Positions 34,675 to 44,226 of a DNA stretch of 64,000 bases are shown piece after piece. The stretch spans positions 62,001 to 126,000 of the forward strand of contig NZ_CAEUHO010000004.1 in NCBI RefSeq assembly GCF_903181435.1, given 5' to 3'. Each line of letters starts with the position of its first letter. Positions within the stretch are counted from its first letter, which is position 1. The stretch comes from Bacteroides acidifaciens. GTDB taxonomy: Bacteria; Bacteroidota; Bacteroidia; Bacteroidales; Bacteroidaceae. A program made the position numbers and the translations under genes. The notes below the pieces were generated by a model that made no database searches, had not been told where the DNA came from, and saw only the letters and a list, made by a program, of their open reading frames with translations.

Positions 34675-36036
34675 ATGTTCAAACGATTCTCCATCTGCTA
34701 TATTTTATTCATGTTTTGTATAACTGGAACTTCCGCCCAAGAAGACCGGTGGACAGGAAACGCCACGAATCTATCCAAAGGAAACTTAAGGGTAAATTCG
34801 TCAGGACGTTACCTGGAATACACTGACGGAACTCCTTTTCTCTACATGGGAGATACAGCATGGGAACTCATCAGCCGCTTAAATGACAAAGAGACTGAAC
34901 AATATCTGGAGAATCGCAGGGAAAAAGGATTTACCGTCATACAAACGGTAATCCTAGATGAATTAGATGATATGGATGTTTCATCTAACGGAGAACCTAA
35001 GTTAATTGACGGCAATATTGACAAGCCCGCTCCCGGCTATTTCACTCATGTAGACAAAGTTATTTCTTTGGCAGCAGCCAAAGGTTTATACATAGCTCTA
35101 CTACCAACCTGGGGAGATAAGGTAGACAAACAATGGGGAAAAGGACCGGAGATTTTTACACCGGAAAATGCATATAGATACGGCAAATGGTTAGGAGAAC
35201 GCTATATGAACGCCCCCAATCTGATATGGATAATAGGAGGTGATCGAAGTGGAGACGGAAAAAACTTTGCCATTTGGAATGCATTAGCAACCGGTATTAA
35301 AAGTGTAGACAAAAACCATTTGATGACCTATCATCCTCATGGAGAGCACTCATCCTCATTCTGGTTTCACAATGCTTCCTGGCTGGATTTTAATATGTGC
35401 CAATCCGGACATGCACAACAAGATTTCGCAATCTATCAACGCCTGCTTTTGCCCGATTTAAAAAAGGAACCACATAAGCCATGCATGGATGGAGAACCCC
35501 GATATGAAAATATTCCGATCAATTTCAAAAAAGAAAAGGGAAGATTTGGTGACGATGATGTCCGCCATACACTTTACCAGAGTATGTTCAGCGGAGCTTG
35601 CGGATATACATACGGCTGTAATGATATATGGCAGATGTTTGATACCGGGCGTGAACCTAAATGTGATGCCGACACTCCATGGTACCAATCAATGGATAAA
35701 CAAGGAGCATGGGACTTAATTCACTTTCGCAGATTATGGGAAAAATTTGACTTTACTCAAGGAAAAAACCAACAAACCATCTTTGGCGATATACCTTTAG
35801 AAAATGAAAACTATCCCGTAGCATTCGGCAACAAAGACTACTTATTAGTGTATTTTCCACAAGGTGGAGAGAGAACGATTTATTTGCCTTCAATGAAAGC
35901 ATCCAAACGGTCTTTAAAGTGGATGAATCCTCGCAATGGAAGAATCACATTCTATCAAAATACAACAACAAATACCATTCCCATATCCTCTCCCACAAAG
36001 GGAAAAGGAAATGACTGGATTTTAATTATAGAGTAA
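34675..36036 (+). CDS. Secreted DUF4038 (apiosidase-like, GH140-related) protein
   Basis: A 453-residue secreted protein from ATG 34675 (MFKRFSICYILFMFC), four bases after the preceding stop; an earlier in-frame ATG at 34450 lies inside the previous gene and is rejected. The DUF4038 N-terminus is clear: RYLEYTDGTPFLYMGDTAWELISRL. The TIM barrel continues with NLIWIIGGDRSGDGKN and CMDGEPRYENIP, which hold the likely catalytic Asp and Glu. A C-terminal beta domain (YLVYFPQGGERTIYLPSM) completes the GH140-type layout. Characterised GH140 members remove apiose side chains from rhamnogalacturonan II, but the DUF4038 group is broader. The substrate here is unknown. Confidence 0.78.
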   Translation: MFKRFSICYILFMFCITGTSAQEDRWTGNATNLSKGNLRVNSSGRYLEYTDGTPFLYMGDTAWELISRLNDKETEQYLENRREKGFTVIQTVILDELDDMDVSSNGEPKLIDGNIDKPAPGYFTHVDKVISLAAAKGLYIALLPTWGDKVDKQWGKGPEIFTPENAYRYGKWLGERYMNAPNLIWIIGGDRSGDGKNFAIWNALATGIKSVDKNHLMTYHPHGEHSSSFWFHNASWLDFNMCQSGHAQQDFAIYQRLLLPDLKKEPHKPCMDGEPRYENIPINFKKEKGRFGDDDVRHTLYQSMFSGACGYTYGCNDIWQMFDTGREPKCDADTPWYQSMDKQGAWDLIHFRRLWEKFDFTQGKNQQTIFGDIPLENENYPVAFGNKDYLLVYFPQGGERTIYLPSMKASKRSLKWMNPRNGRITFYQNTTTNTIPISSPTKGKGNDWILIIE

Positions 36037-36062
36037 TTAACCGAAAAAAATAACTATAGAAT

Positions 36063-37232
36063 ATGAAAAGTAATAGATTAGAAGAGCTAACACAAAATTA
36101 TGAAGCTCTTATCAACCGAAAAAATGAGATATGTAACAATAGCAACGGTATATATAAACGTTACTACCACCCTGTATTAACAGCAGAACATGCACCACTC
36201 ATCTGGAAGTATGATTTTGATGAAAAACAAAACCCATTCATGGAAGAAAGAATTGGTATCAACGCTGTAATGAATACGGGAGCCATCAAGATCAATCATA
36301 AATACTATCTTGTGGCACGTGTGGAAGGAGCAGACCGAAAATCATTCTTTGCAGTAGCAGAAAGTAATAGTCCCGTAGACGGATTTCGTTTTTGGGATTA
36401 TCCGATAGAAATGCCGGAGACAGACATTCCTGATACCAATATGTACGATATGCGCCTGACCGCACATGAAGATGGATGGATTTATGGCATTTTTTGTGCG
36501 GAACGCAAAGATACAAACGCTCCAGCCGGTGATTTATCTTCCGCAGTAGCCGTTGCAGGTATTGCACGAACAAAAGACCTGAAAACATGGCAACGCTTGC
36601 CGGATCTGAAATCTCCGAGCCAGCAACGTAACGTAGTGCTTCATCCGGAATTTGTGAATGGGAAGTATGCCCTGTATACCCGCCCTCAAGATGGTTTTAT
36701 TGACGCCGGCAATGGAGGAGGTATCGGATGGGCACTCATAGATGACATCTGTCATGCCGAAATAAAAGAGGAAAAAATCATCAATAAACGGTTTTATCAT
36801 ACGATCAAGGAAGTAAAAAATGGAGAAGGGCCACACCCCATTAAAACTCCACAAGGATGGTTACATTTAGCACATGGTGTAAGAGGATGCGCAGCCGGAT
36901 TACGCTATGTATTATACTTATATATGACTTCTTTAGAAGATCCGACAGAAATTATAGCTGAACCTGCAGGTTATTTCATGGCCCCTATAGGAGAAGAAAG
37001 AATCGGTGATGTATCGAATGTATTATTCTCAAACGGATGGATTGAAGATGATAACGGAAAAATTTATATCTATTATGCGTCTTCGGACACCCGTCTTCAT
37101 GTAGCCGAGTCAACAGTAAGCCAGCTTGTAGATTATTGTCTGCACACGCCAACCGACGGTTTCCGTTCTATAGAATCTGTGAAGCGGATCATTACTATGG
37201 TAAACCACAATAAACAATACCTGAAACAATAA
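36063..37232 (+). CDS. GH130 4-O-beta-D-mannosyl-D-glucose phosphorylase
   Basis: A 389-residue cytosolic phosphorylase with no signal peptide. Sequence features match the GH130_1 mannosylglucose phosphorylases: [29 protein letters not shown], the general acid Asp129 in [36 protein letters not shown], and [17 protein letters not shown]. It cleaves Man-beta-1,4-Glc with phosphate to mannose-1-phosphate and glucose. The substrate must enter through the transporter encoded 10 bases downstream. No mannobiose 2-epimerase gene is in the locus, so the disaccharide is probably produced directly from a glucose/mannose backbone rather than from mannobiose. Length is normal for the family. Confidence 0.9.
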   Translation: MKSNRLEELTQNYEALINRKNEICNNSNGIYKRYYHPVLTAEHAPLIWKYDFDEKQNPFMEERIGINAVMNTGAIKINHKYYLVARVEGADRKSFFAVAESNSPVDGFRFWDYPIEMPETDIPDTNMYDMRLTAHEDGWIYGIFCAERKDTNAPAGDLSSAVAVAGIARTKDLKTWQRLPDLKSPSQQRNVVLHPEFVNGKYALYTRPQDGFIDAGNGGGIGWALIDDICHAEIKEEKIINKRFYHTIKEVKNGEGPHPIKTPQGWLHLAHGVRGCAAGLRYVLYLYMTSLEDPTEIIAEPAGYFMAPIGEERIGDVSNVLFSNGWIEDDNGKIYIYYASSDTRLHVAESTVSQLVDYCLHTPTDGFRSIESVKRIITMVNHNKQYLKQ

Positions 37233-37242
37233 ATACATCACC

Positions 37243-38637
37243 ATGGAAAACATAAAACTAAGAGAAAAAATCGGGTATGGATTAGGAGATGCTGCTTCTT
37301 CCATGTTTTGGAAGTTATTCACGATGTATCTGCTATTTTTCTACACAGACGTGGTAGGTATCTCCTCGGCAGTAGTAGGAACAATGTTCCTTATCACACG
37401 CATTTGGGACACTTTCCTCGATCCGTTTGTCGGAATATTAGGCGACCGGACAAACTCACGCTGGGGTAAATTCCGCCCCTACCTACTATGGGTAGCCATA
37501 CCATTCGGCATCTGTGGTATACTGACCTTCTCATCTTTTGGAGATAACATGACTACCAAAATCATATTTGCCTATGCCACATATACCCTTATGATGATGG
37601 TATATTCATTAATCAATGTTCCGTACGCATCTCTATTAGGGGTAATGTCTGCCAATCCGCAAGTACGCACAGAGTTCTCCTCCTACCGCATGACATTTGC
37701 TTTTGGAGGAAGTATTCTGGTACTATTCCTTATTGAGCCACTGGTTGATATATTCAGTAAAATGAAGATAACGGAAAATATACCTGACATCGCTTTCGGC
37801 TGGCAGATGGCTGCAGTCGTATTTGCGATTATGGCTAGTGGAATGTTCTTATTAACTTTTCTATGGACAAAAGAAAGAGTGCAACCCATAAAGGAAGAAA
37901 AAGGATCACTGAAAGAAGATCTGAAAGATCTGGGCAGAAACAAACCCTGGTGGATTCTTTTATGCGCAGGAATCATGGCATTAGTGTTCAATTCTCTTCG
38001 TGACGGTTCTGCTGTATTCTATTTCAAATATTATGTAGACAGCTCCGATACATTCTCTTTCTCATTCATGAATAGTGCCATTACTCTAATTACGATCTAC
38101 TTGGTATTAGGACAAGCCGCCAATATCCTCGGAATCATGTTTGTGCCATCACTCACCAAAAGAATCGGTAAAAAGAAAACTTATTTTATGGCAATGGTTG
38201 GCGCTACCATTCTAAGTGTTTTATTCTACTTCCTTCCTAAAGATTTTATCTGGGGGATTCTTTGTTTACAGGTCTTAATAAGTATCTGTGCGGGTATTAT
38301 TTCTCCTTTATTATGGTCTATGTATGCAGATATATCAGACTATTCCGAATGGAAAACCGGAAGACGGGCAACCGGCCTGATATTCTCTTCTTCGTCTATG
38401 TCTCAAAAGTTCGGTTGGACAATCGGAGGTGCTTTGACCGGATGGCTACTGGCCTATTTCGGTTTCAAAGCAAATGTAATCCAATCCGACTTTGCTCAAA
38501 CCGGCATTTGTATGATGATGAGTATCTTCCCGGCAATTGCCACCATGCTATCAGCATTCTTCATTTCACGTTATCCGTTAAATGAAAAAAGATTATATGA
38601 AATATCAACAGAACTCGAAGAGAGAAGAAAAAAGTAA
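37243..38637 (+). CDS. GPH-family sugar:cation symporter (MelB-like MFS)
   Basis: A 464-residue inner-membrane transporter with 12 predicted helices. The GPH signature is at the N-terminus: GYGLGDAASSMFWKLFTMYLLFFYTDVVGI and IWDTFLDPFVGILGDRTNSRWGKFRPYLLW. It imports oligosaccharides with Na+ or H+. It lies directly after the GH130 gene (10 bases), which strongly suggests that it delivers the mannosyl-glucose substrate to that enzyme. The next gene starts just past its stop. Confidence 0.9.
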   Translation: MENIKLREKIGYGLGDAASSMFWKLFTMYLLFFYTDVVGISSAVVGTMFLITRIWDTFLDPFVGILGDRTNSRWGKFRPYLLWVAIPFGICGILTFSSFGDNMTTKIIFAYATYTLMMMVYSLINVPYASLLGVMSANPQVRTEFSSYRMTFAFGGSILVLFLIEPLVDIFSKMKITENIPDIAFGWQMAAVVFAIMASGMFLLTFLWTKERVQPIKEEKGSLKEDLKDLGRNKPWWILLCAGIMALVFNSLRDGSAVFYFKYYVDSSDTFSFSFMNSAITLITIYLVLGQAANILGIMFVPSLTKRIGKKKTYFMAMVGATILSVLFYFLPKDFIWGILCLQVLISICAGIISPLLWSMYADISDYSEWKTGRRATGLIFSSSSMSQKFGWTIGGALTGWLLAYFGFKANVIQSDFAQTGICMMMSIFPAIATMLSAFFISRYPLNEKRLYEISTELEERRKK

Positions 38638-38662
38638 ATTCATCACTAACCAACTAACCAAT

Positions 38663-41329
38663 ATGGCTCATATTCCAATTCGGTCCTATTTGTATTTACT
38701 ATTGGGCACAACCCTATTCTCATGTGCACCTCAAGAGCTAAAACCGCCATTTGAATTAAAATGTGAGAATATACCCGCTCCTGTAGGAGTAGATACTCAA
38801 ACTCCCAGACTCTCCTGGAAACTTCCGCTGCTAGAGGAAGATAGTATCAACAGAGTTGAAATATGGCTATCAACAGACAGTACTCAATTATCAGGCAGAC
38901 AGTCTGGTTATTGGAACAAATCCATCATAGGAGCTCCCATAAGAGTCTCCTATGATGGACAACCATTAGATTCATATACAACGTATTATTGGAAAATAGG
39001 CTATCAAACCTCCTCCAAACAGAAAACTACATTTTCCCCTATATCCTCCTTCACAACAGGATGTTTATCACCCGACAACTGGAAAGGGAAATGGATTACT
39101 GACAAACATGACATCACATACCGTCCGGCACCCTATTATAGAAAGAGCTTCCAATTAGACAAAACAATCGAGCAAGCCTTACTCACTATTGCATCGGCAG
39201 GCCTGCATGAGCTCTCTGTCAACGGGCAACGGGCAGGAAATCATTTCCTAGACCCTATGTATACACATTTCGACAAACGTATACTATCAGTCACTCATGA
39301 TGTTACGTCATTACTATCTATGGGTGAAAATGTAATAGGAGTACAACTGGGGAACGGCTGGTATAATCATCAATCCACAGCAGTATGGTTTTTCGACAAG
39401 GCTTCATGGAGAAACCGCCCTAAATTCACAGCACAACTCCATCTGCGTTACACAGATGGAACAACAGAATATCTGGGTACTGACTCAACCTGGCAAACAA
39501 CTGACAGCCCGGTTGTTTTCAACAGCATCTATACAGCCGAGCATTATGATGCACAGAAAGAATTAGCAGGCTGGGACTCCCCCGGATTCAACGCTACCGG
39601 ATGGTATCATGCACAAGAAACCGAATCGCCTACGGAAACGATCAAATCACAAGTTATGTATCCGATTCGTGAAACGGCCCGCTATACAGCAACTCAATGC
39701 AAAAAAATAAATGACAGCTGCTACGTCTATCATTTCCCCAAAAACATTGCAGGTGTCACCGAGCTAAAAGTAAAAGGGGAAAAAGGAACAAAACTGCGCC
39801 TGAAACATGGGGAACTTTTAGACAAAAACGGTATGGTAAACATGGCAAATATAGATTATCACTACCGGCCGACAGACGACAGCGATCCTTTTCAAACAGA
39901 CATCGTCATACTTAGCGGAAAGCAAGATAGATTCATGCCCAAATTCAACTACAAAGGTTTTCAATTTGTAGAAGTCTCATCATCTGCCCCCATTCAATTA
40001 TCCGACGAAAATCTCATTGCAGTAGAAATGCACAGTGATGTTCCAGCTATCGGCTACTGGTCTTCGTCATCCGATCTGCTAAACAAAATATGGAAAGCCA
40101 CTAACAGTTCCTATTTAGCCAACTTGTTCGGTTACCCGACTGACTGCCCTCAACGGGAAAAAAATGGCTGGACAGGAGACGCACATATTGCCATAGAAAC
40201 AGGATTATACAATTTCGATGGTATCTCCATATATGAGAAATGGATGAACGACTTTTGTGATGAACAAAAAGACAACGGAGTCCTCCCATGTATCATCCCA
40301 ACTTCTGTATGGGGCTATGATTGGGCCAACGGGATCGACTGGACAAGTGCTGTCGCCATTATCCCCTGGGAAATTTATCGATTTTACGGAGATACCACAT
40401 TACTCCGCCGCATGTACGGACCAATCAAAAAATATGTCTCTTATATAGAATCCATATCAACCAATCATCTTACAGACTGGGGACTGGGCGACTGGGTACC
40501 TGTACGCTCAAAAAGCAATATAACCTTGACTTCCTCTATCTATTATTATACGGACGTCTGTATTCTGGCCAAAGCAGCCAGACTTTTCGGATATGCTGAA
40601 GATGCCTCCTATTATAACACGCTGGCAGAAAAAATAAAAGAGGCTATCAACACCAGTTTTCTCAATAAGGAAACAGGAATATATGCAGAGGGAACACAGA
40701 CAGAACTTGCCATGCCATTATACTGGGGAATCGTTCCGGAAGAAGATAAAAAGAAAGTTGCTGCCAGACTACATGAATTGGTAGAAAAAGACGATTATCA
40801 TCTGGACGTCGGTTTATTAGGAAGCAAGGCGCTACTTTCCGCCCTGTCAGATAACGGATATGCAGAAACAGCTTACAAAGTCGCATCACAAGACACCTAT
40901 CCTTCCTGGGGGTACTGGATCAAACAAGGTGCTACAACTCTACATGAAAATTGGCGGACAGATGTCGTTATCGACAACTCATATAACCATATTATGTTCG
41001 GAGAAATAGGAGCATGGCTATACAAAGGACTGGGAGGAATTCAGATAGATGAAAAACATCCCGGATTCAAGCATATTTTGCTAAAACCTTTCTTTCCGGC
41101 AGACATGAATGAACTTACCATACGCTATAATACTCCCTATGGCTGGTTAAATATCAACTGGGTTCGTCAAACTAATGACTGCATCCGTTATACAATCGAT
41201 ATTCCGGCAGGCACTTCTGCAACATTTGTTCCTTTTACAATGCCAGAACCCCAAAAATCTATAACTTTACAAGCCGGAAAACATTCACTTGAACTTGATT
41301 TTATTCACCAATTAATCAATCAACGATAA
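38663..41329 (+). CDS. GH78-like alpha-L-rhamnosidase, lipoprotein
   Basis: An 888-residue enzyme from ATG 38663 (MAHIPIRSYLYLLLG); the frame is open from 38582 but that part overlaps the transporter and lacks a signal. The lipobox is FSC with CAPQELKPP after it, without an acidic export tail. Bacterial rhamnosidase order: N-terminal beta-sandwiches (ENIPAPVGVDTQTPRLSWKL; ALLTIASAGLHELSVNGQRAG), then the six-hairpin catalytic domain with GYPTDCPQREKNGWTGDAHIA, and a C-terminal beta domain. It removes terminal alpha-L-rhamnose, probably in the periplasm. It implies rhamnose decorations on the PUL 1 glycan. Confidence 0.88.
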   Translation: MAHIPIRSYLYLLLGTTLFSCAPQELKPPFELKCENIPAPVGVDTQTPRLSWKLPLLEEDSINRVEIWLSTDSTQLSGRQSGYWNKSIIGAPIRVSYDGQPLDSYTTYYWKIGYQTSSKQKTTFSPISSFTTGCLSPDNWKGKWITDKHDITYRPAPYYRKSFQLDKTIEQALLTIASAGLHELSVNGQRAGNHFLDPMYTHFDKRILSVTHDVTSLLSMGENVIGVQLGNGWYNHQSTAVWFFDKASWRNRPKFTAQLHLRYTDGTTEYLGTDSTWQTTDSPVVFNSIYTAEHYDAQKELAGWDSPGFNATGWYHAQETESPTETIKSQVMYPIRETARYTATQCKKINDSCYVYHFPKNIAGVTELKVKGEKGTKLRLKHGELLDKNGMVNMANIDYHYRPTDDSDPFQTDIVILSGKQDRFMPKFNYKGFQFVEVSSSAPIQLSDENLIAVEMHSDVPAIGYWSSSSDLLNKIWKATNSSYLANLFGYPTDCPQREKNGWTGDAHIAIETGLYNFDGISIYEKWMNDFCDEQKDNGVLPCIIPTSVWGYDWANGIDWTSAVAIIPWEIYRFYGDTTLLRRMYGPIKKYVSYIESISTNHLTDWGLGDWVPVRSKSNITLTSSIYYYTDVCILAKAARLFGYAEDASYYNTLAEKIKEAINTSFLNKETGIYAEGTQTELAMPLYWGIVPEEDKKKVAARLHELVEKDDYHLDVGLLGSKALLSALSDNGYAETAYKVASQDTYPSWGYWIKQGATTLHENWRTDVVIDNSYNHIMFGEIGAWLYKGLGGIQIDEKHPGFKHILLKPFFPADMNELTIRYNTPYGWLNINWVRQTNDCIRYTIDIPAGTSATFVPFTMPEPQKSITLQAGKHSLELDFIHQLINQR

Positions 41330-41331
41330 CT

Positions 41332-42111
41332 ATGTACAAAAGAATCACCTTATTCACATTCATTTGCCTGCTCGCTTTAGCAGGAGTAGCCCAAAATAAA
41401 GACAATTATACCATTTTATTGTCCGGAGCATCTTTTGCCGAACCTAACAATAAGTGGTTTGAAATGGGCTGTCGTGCCCTTCACGCCATCCCCATCAATC
41501 GGGCTGTAAGTGCAGAATCTATTGCTCACACTGCAAATAAAATGCTGGACGGCACTCTCTATACCCCGGAAGAGTTCGATAACATTGATGTATTCGTCTT
41601 GATGCAAGTACATGAAAAAGACGTATATAACGAAGCAAACTTAAAAGAGAACTACAAGGATTATAAAACTCCTTTTGATGCTTCCGACTATGCCGTTTGC
41701 TATGATTATGTCATCAAACGCTACATATCAGACTGTTATAACCAGAAATTCAATCCAAAATCCAAATATTACAACACTCCTTATGGGAAACCTGCTTCTA
41801 TTGTCTTATGTACTCATTGGCATGACAGTCGTCCGATATTCAACACTTCGGTCCGAAAACTGGCAGAAAAATGGGGATTCCCGGTAGTAGAATTCGACAG
41901 ATACATCGGATTCTCCAAAAACCAGAAACATCCGGTTACAGGAAAACAATATAGCCTAATTTACACAGGGGATTCACAAGAGACTCATGGAGAAGTATTT
42001 GGATGGCATCCGCCACATGGAGAACATTCATTTATTCAACAGCGTATGGCTGCAATCTTTGCCGATACGCTTCGTAAGATATTGCTTCCCAAAGAATATA
42101 TGAATAAATAA
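41332..42111 (+). CDS. Secreted SGNH/DUF5040-like protein
   Basis: A 259-residue secreted protein with a signal peptide (LFTFICLLALAGVAQ). The N-terminal ILLSGASFAEPNNKWFEMGC resembles block I of SGNH hydrolases (Gly-x-Ser-x-x-x), and the end HPPHGEHSFIQQRMAAIFADTL could hold the catalytic His. This fits DUF5040-type Bacteroides proteins. It starts three bases after the rhamnosidase stop. It may be a carbohydrate esterase acting with the next gene product, but activity is not proven by sequence. Confidence 0.6.
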   Translation: MYKRITLFTFICLLALAGVAQNKDNYTILLSGASFAEPNNKWFEMGCRALHAIPINRAVSAESIAHTANKMLDGTLYTPEEFDNIDVFVLMQVHEKDVYNEANLKENYKDYKTPFDASDYAVCYDYVIKRYISDCYNQKFNPKSKYYNTPYGKPASIVLCTHWHDSRPIFNTSVRKLAEKWGFPVVEFDRYIGFSKNQKHPVTGKQYSLIYTGDSQETHGEVFGWHPPHGEHSFIQQRMAAIFADTLRKILLPKEYMNK

Positions 42112-42129
42112 TCACCAAATACTCATCGG

Positions 42130-44049
42130 ATGAAAAAACTTCTATCATTAACAGTTTGCTTGCTATTTGTCCTATCACAAATGATGGCACAGCTTTCCGT
42201 ACCTTCTTTCTTCTCAGACCACATGGTGCTGCAACGTGAGAAGCCAATCAATATATGGGGAACTGCCAGTGCCGGCGAGCGAATTAGCGTAACATTAGGA
42301 AATGCTCAAAAGAGTACCCGAACCAATAAAAATGGGAAATGGTCAGTCAGCCTGCCCCCTATGCAAGCCGGTGGACCGTATACTCTAAATGTGAAAAGCC
42401 CCAAGCAGACTTTATCATTTACAGATATTTTAATCGGTGAAGTATGGATCTGCAGCGGACAGTCAAATATGGAGTTTCGTCTGCGTAGCGCTAATCATGC
42501 TACCGAAGAAGTCGCAGCTGCCAATTACCCTCAAATCCGTTCATTCAACGTAATTCAAGAAATGGGGCACACTCCTAAAACCAACTTAAAAGGTAAATGG
42601 GAAGTATGTTCACCCGCCTCCGCTTCTGATTTTTCAGCTGTCGGCTATTTCTTTGCACGTGAATTATACCAAAAGCTCAATATTCCTATCGGATTCATCA
42701 ACTCCTCATGGGGTGGTACGGACATCGAAACCTGGATGAGCATGGAAGTGATAGAGCATTTCCCGAAATATGAAAAATCATTAGCCCGTATGCGCTCTTC
42801 TGAATTCGAAGAATACATCCAGCACAGTGACAAAGCCAAAAATGAATTCGAACAAGCCATCATAAACGAACCGGGAGAAAAAGAGAAATGGTATTTAGAA
42901 AACACCCCTACAGAAAACTGGAAGGAACATATTGTTCCGTCATTATGGTCAAATGAGGAGTTATCCGGTATAGATGGAGTTGTATGGTTTACTTATCAGT
43001 TTTCCATACCGGCCAACTGTTTAGGACAGGATGCTGAATTGAGTCTCGGTACTATCGATGACGATGACGTTACCTGGATTAACGGACATGAAGTAGGACG
43101 AACGGTAGGATATGACCTGAAACGTCTATACAAGATTCCGGCAGAAGTATTAAAGGAACAGAATACCATCACTATTAAAATATCCGACTATCGTGGAGGA
43201 GGCGGTCTATATGGTCCTAAAGATGAAGTATACCTGAAAGTCAACAACCGAATTTTCCCTTTGTGTGATAATTGGAAGTATAAAGTTGCAGTATCGAGTG
43301 CACAATATGATTATGTAGAATATGGTCCTAACGCTTTTCCTTCTTTGCTGTTCAACGCAATGATTCATCCGCTGGTAGGTTTGGGGATGAAAGGGGTAAT
43401 CTGGTATCAGGGAGAAAACAATGCCGCCCGCGCCAACGAATACATTGATTTATTTCCGGCTTTAATTAAAGATTGGAGAAGCAGATGGAATAACGAATTC
43501 CCATTTTATTGGGTTCAATTAGCAAACTTCATGTCTCCGGCCAAGCAGCCTTCCGAAAGTCATTGGGCAAACCTGCGGGATACACAGTCGAAGACACTGG
43601 CCTTACCACATACAGGACAGGCCGTCATTATAGACATCGGTGAAGAAAATGACATACATCCCCGCAACAAACAAGATGTAGGTAAACGACTTGCTTTGCA
43701 TGCTCTCCACAATGATTACGGATATAACTCTATTGTTTGCACCGGCCCGATATTCCAGTCGGTAAAAAGAATCGGAGATGCACTGGAGATTACTTTTAAC
43801 GCTTGTGACGAGCAACTAGTAGCTCGTAATAAATACGGCTATTTATCAGGATTCGCCATTGCCGGCGCAGATGGAAAATACCAATGGGCACAAGCTAAAA
43901 TCGAAAACAATAAAGTAATAGTATGGAATAAGGAAATACAGCAACCGGTCTCTGTACGATATGCTTGGGGAGATAATCCCGATGATGCTAACTTATACAA
44001 CGCAGCTGGTTTACCTGCCTCGCCTTTCGAAGGACACATCAGCCAATAA
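42130..44049 (+). CDS. SASA-type (sialate O-acetylesterase-like) carbohydrate acetylesterase
   Basis: A 639-residue secreted esterase with a signal peptide (SLTVCLLFVLSQMMA). The N-terminal beta domain has VPSFFSDHMVLQREKPINIWG, and the catalytic SGNH core begins with EVWICSGQSNMEF, Ser112 being the nucleophile. Other blocks are NSSWGGTDIETWMS and GVIWYQGENNAARAN; a beta-galactosidase-like jelly roll (LSLGTIDDDDVTWINGHEVG) is inserted at about 280-370. It removes O-acetyl groups from sugars, presumably on the acetylated PUL 1 glycan. It is the last gene of the operon, before a strong terminator. Confidence 0.88.
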   Translation: MKKLLSLTVCLLFVLSQMMAQLSVPSFFSDHMVLQREKPINIWGTASAGERISVTLGNAQKSTRTNKNGKWSVSLPPMQAGGPYTLNVKSPKQTLSFTDILIGEVWICSGQSNMEFRLRSANHATEEVAAANYPQIRSFNVIQEMGHTPKTNLKGKWEVCSPASASDFSAVGYFFARELYQKLNIPIGFINSSWGGTDIETWMSMEVIEHFPKYEKSLARMRSSEFEEYIQHSDKAKNEFEQAIINEPGEKEKWYLENTPTENWKEHIVPSLWSNEELSGIDGVVWFTYQFSIPANCLGQDAELSLGTIDDDDVTWINGHEVGRTVGYDLKRLYKIPAEVLKEQNTITIKISDYRGGGGLYGPKDEVYLKVNNRIFPLCDNWKYKVAVSSAQYDYVEYGPNAFPSLLFNAMIHPLVGLGMKGVIWYQGENNAARANEYIDLFPALIKDWRSRWNNEFPFYWVQLANFMSPAKQPSESHWANLRDTQSKTLALPHTGQAVIIDIGEENDIHPRNKQDVGKRLALHALHNDYGYNSIVCTGPIFQSVKRIGDALEITFNACDEQLVARNKYGYLSGFAIAGADGKYQWAQAKIENNKVIVWNKEIQQPVSVRYAWGDNPDDANLYNAAGLPASPFEGHISQ

Positions 44050-44072
44050 ACGGCCTACAAAAACAGAAAAAG

Positions 44073-44114
44073 AATACCGGCAATGAATGTATGATCATCA
44101 TTTCCGGTATTTTT
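44073..44114 (+). terminator. Terminator of PUL 1
   Basis: AATACCGGCAATGA (44073-44086) pairs with TCATTTCCGGTATT (44098-44111) with one mismatch, followed by TTT. It marks the end of the PUL operon and isolates it from the core genes that follow. Confidence 0.8.
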
Positions 44115-44171
44115 CATATTTACAGTCCACTCCCTAATCGTCCAGAGACGATATTTTCTCTTTCCGGCGCG

Positions 44172-44201
44172 TTGTAATTTAAAGATTATCACGTATCTTT
44201 G
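44172..44201 (+). promoter_or_regulatory. Promoter of the GNAT-parE-coaD operon
   Basis: TTG at 44172-44174, a 19-base spacer, then TATCTTTG at 44194-44201: an almost ideal Bacteroides promoter, 25 bases before the first start codon. Confidence 0.78.
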
Positions 44202-44226
44202 TCTGCTCAAATCATAAATACGAGAT

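Noticed and set aside
38582..38662. N-terminal extension of the rhamnosidase
   Set aside because: It overlaps the transporter gene and puts polar sequence before the lipoprotein signal that begins at 38663.
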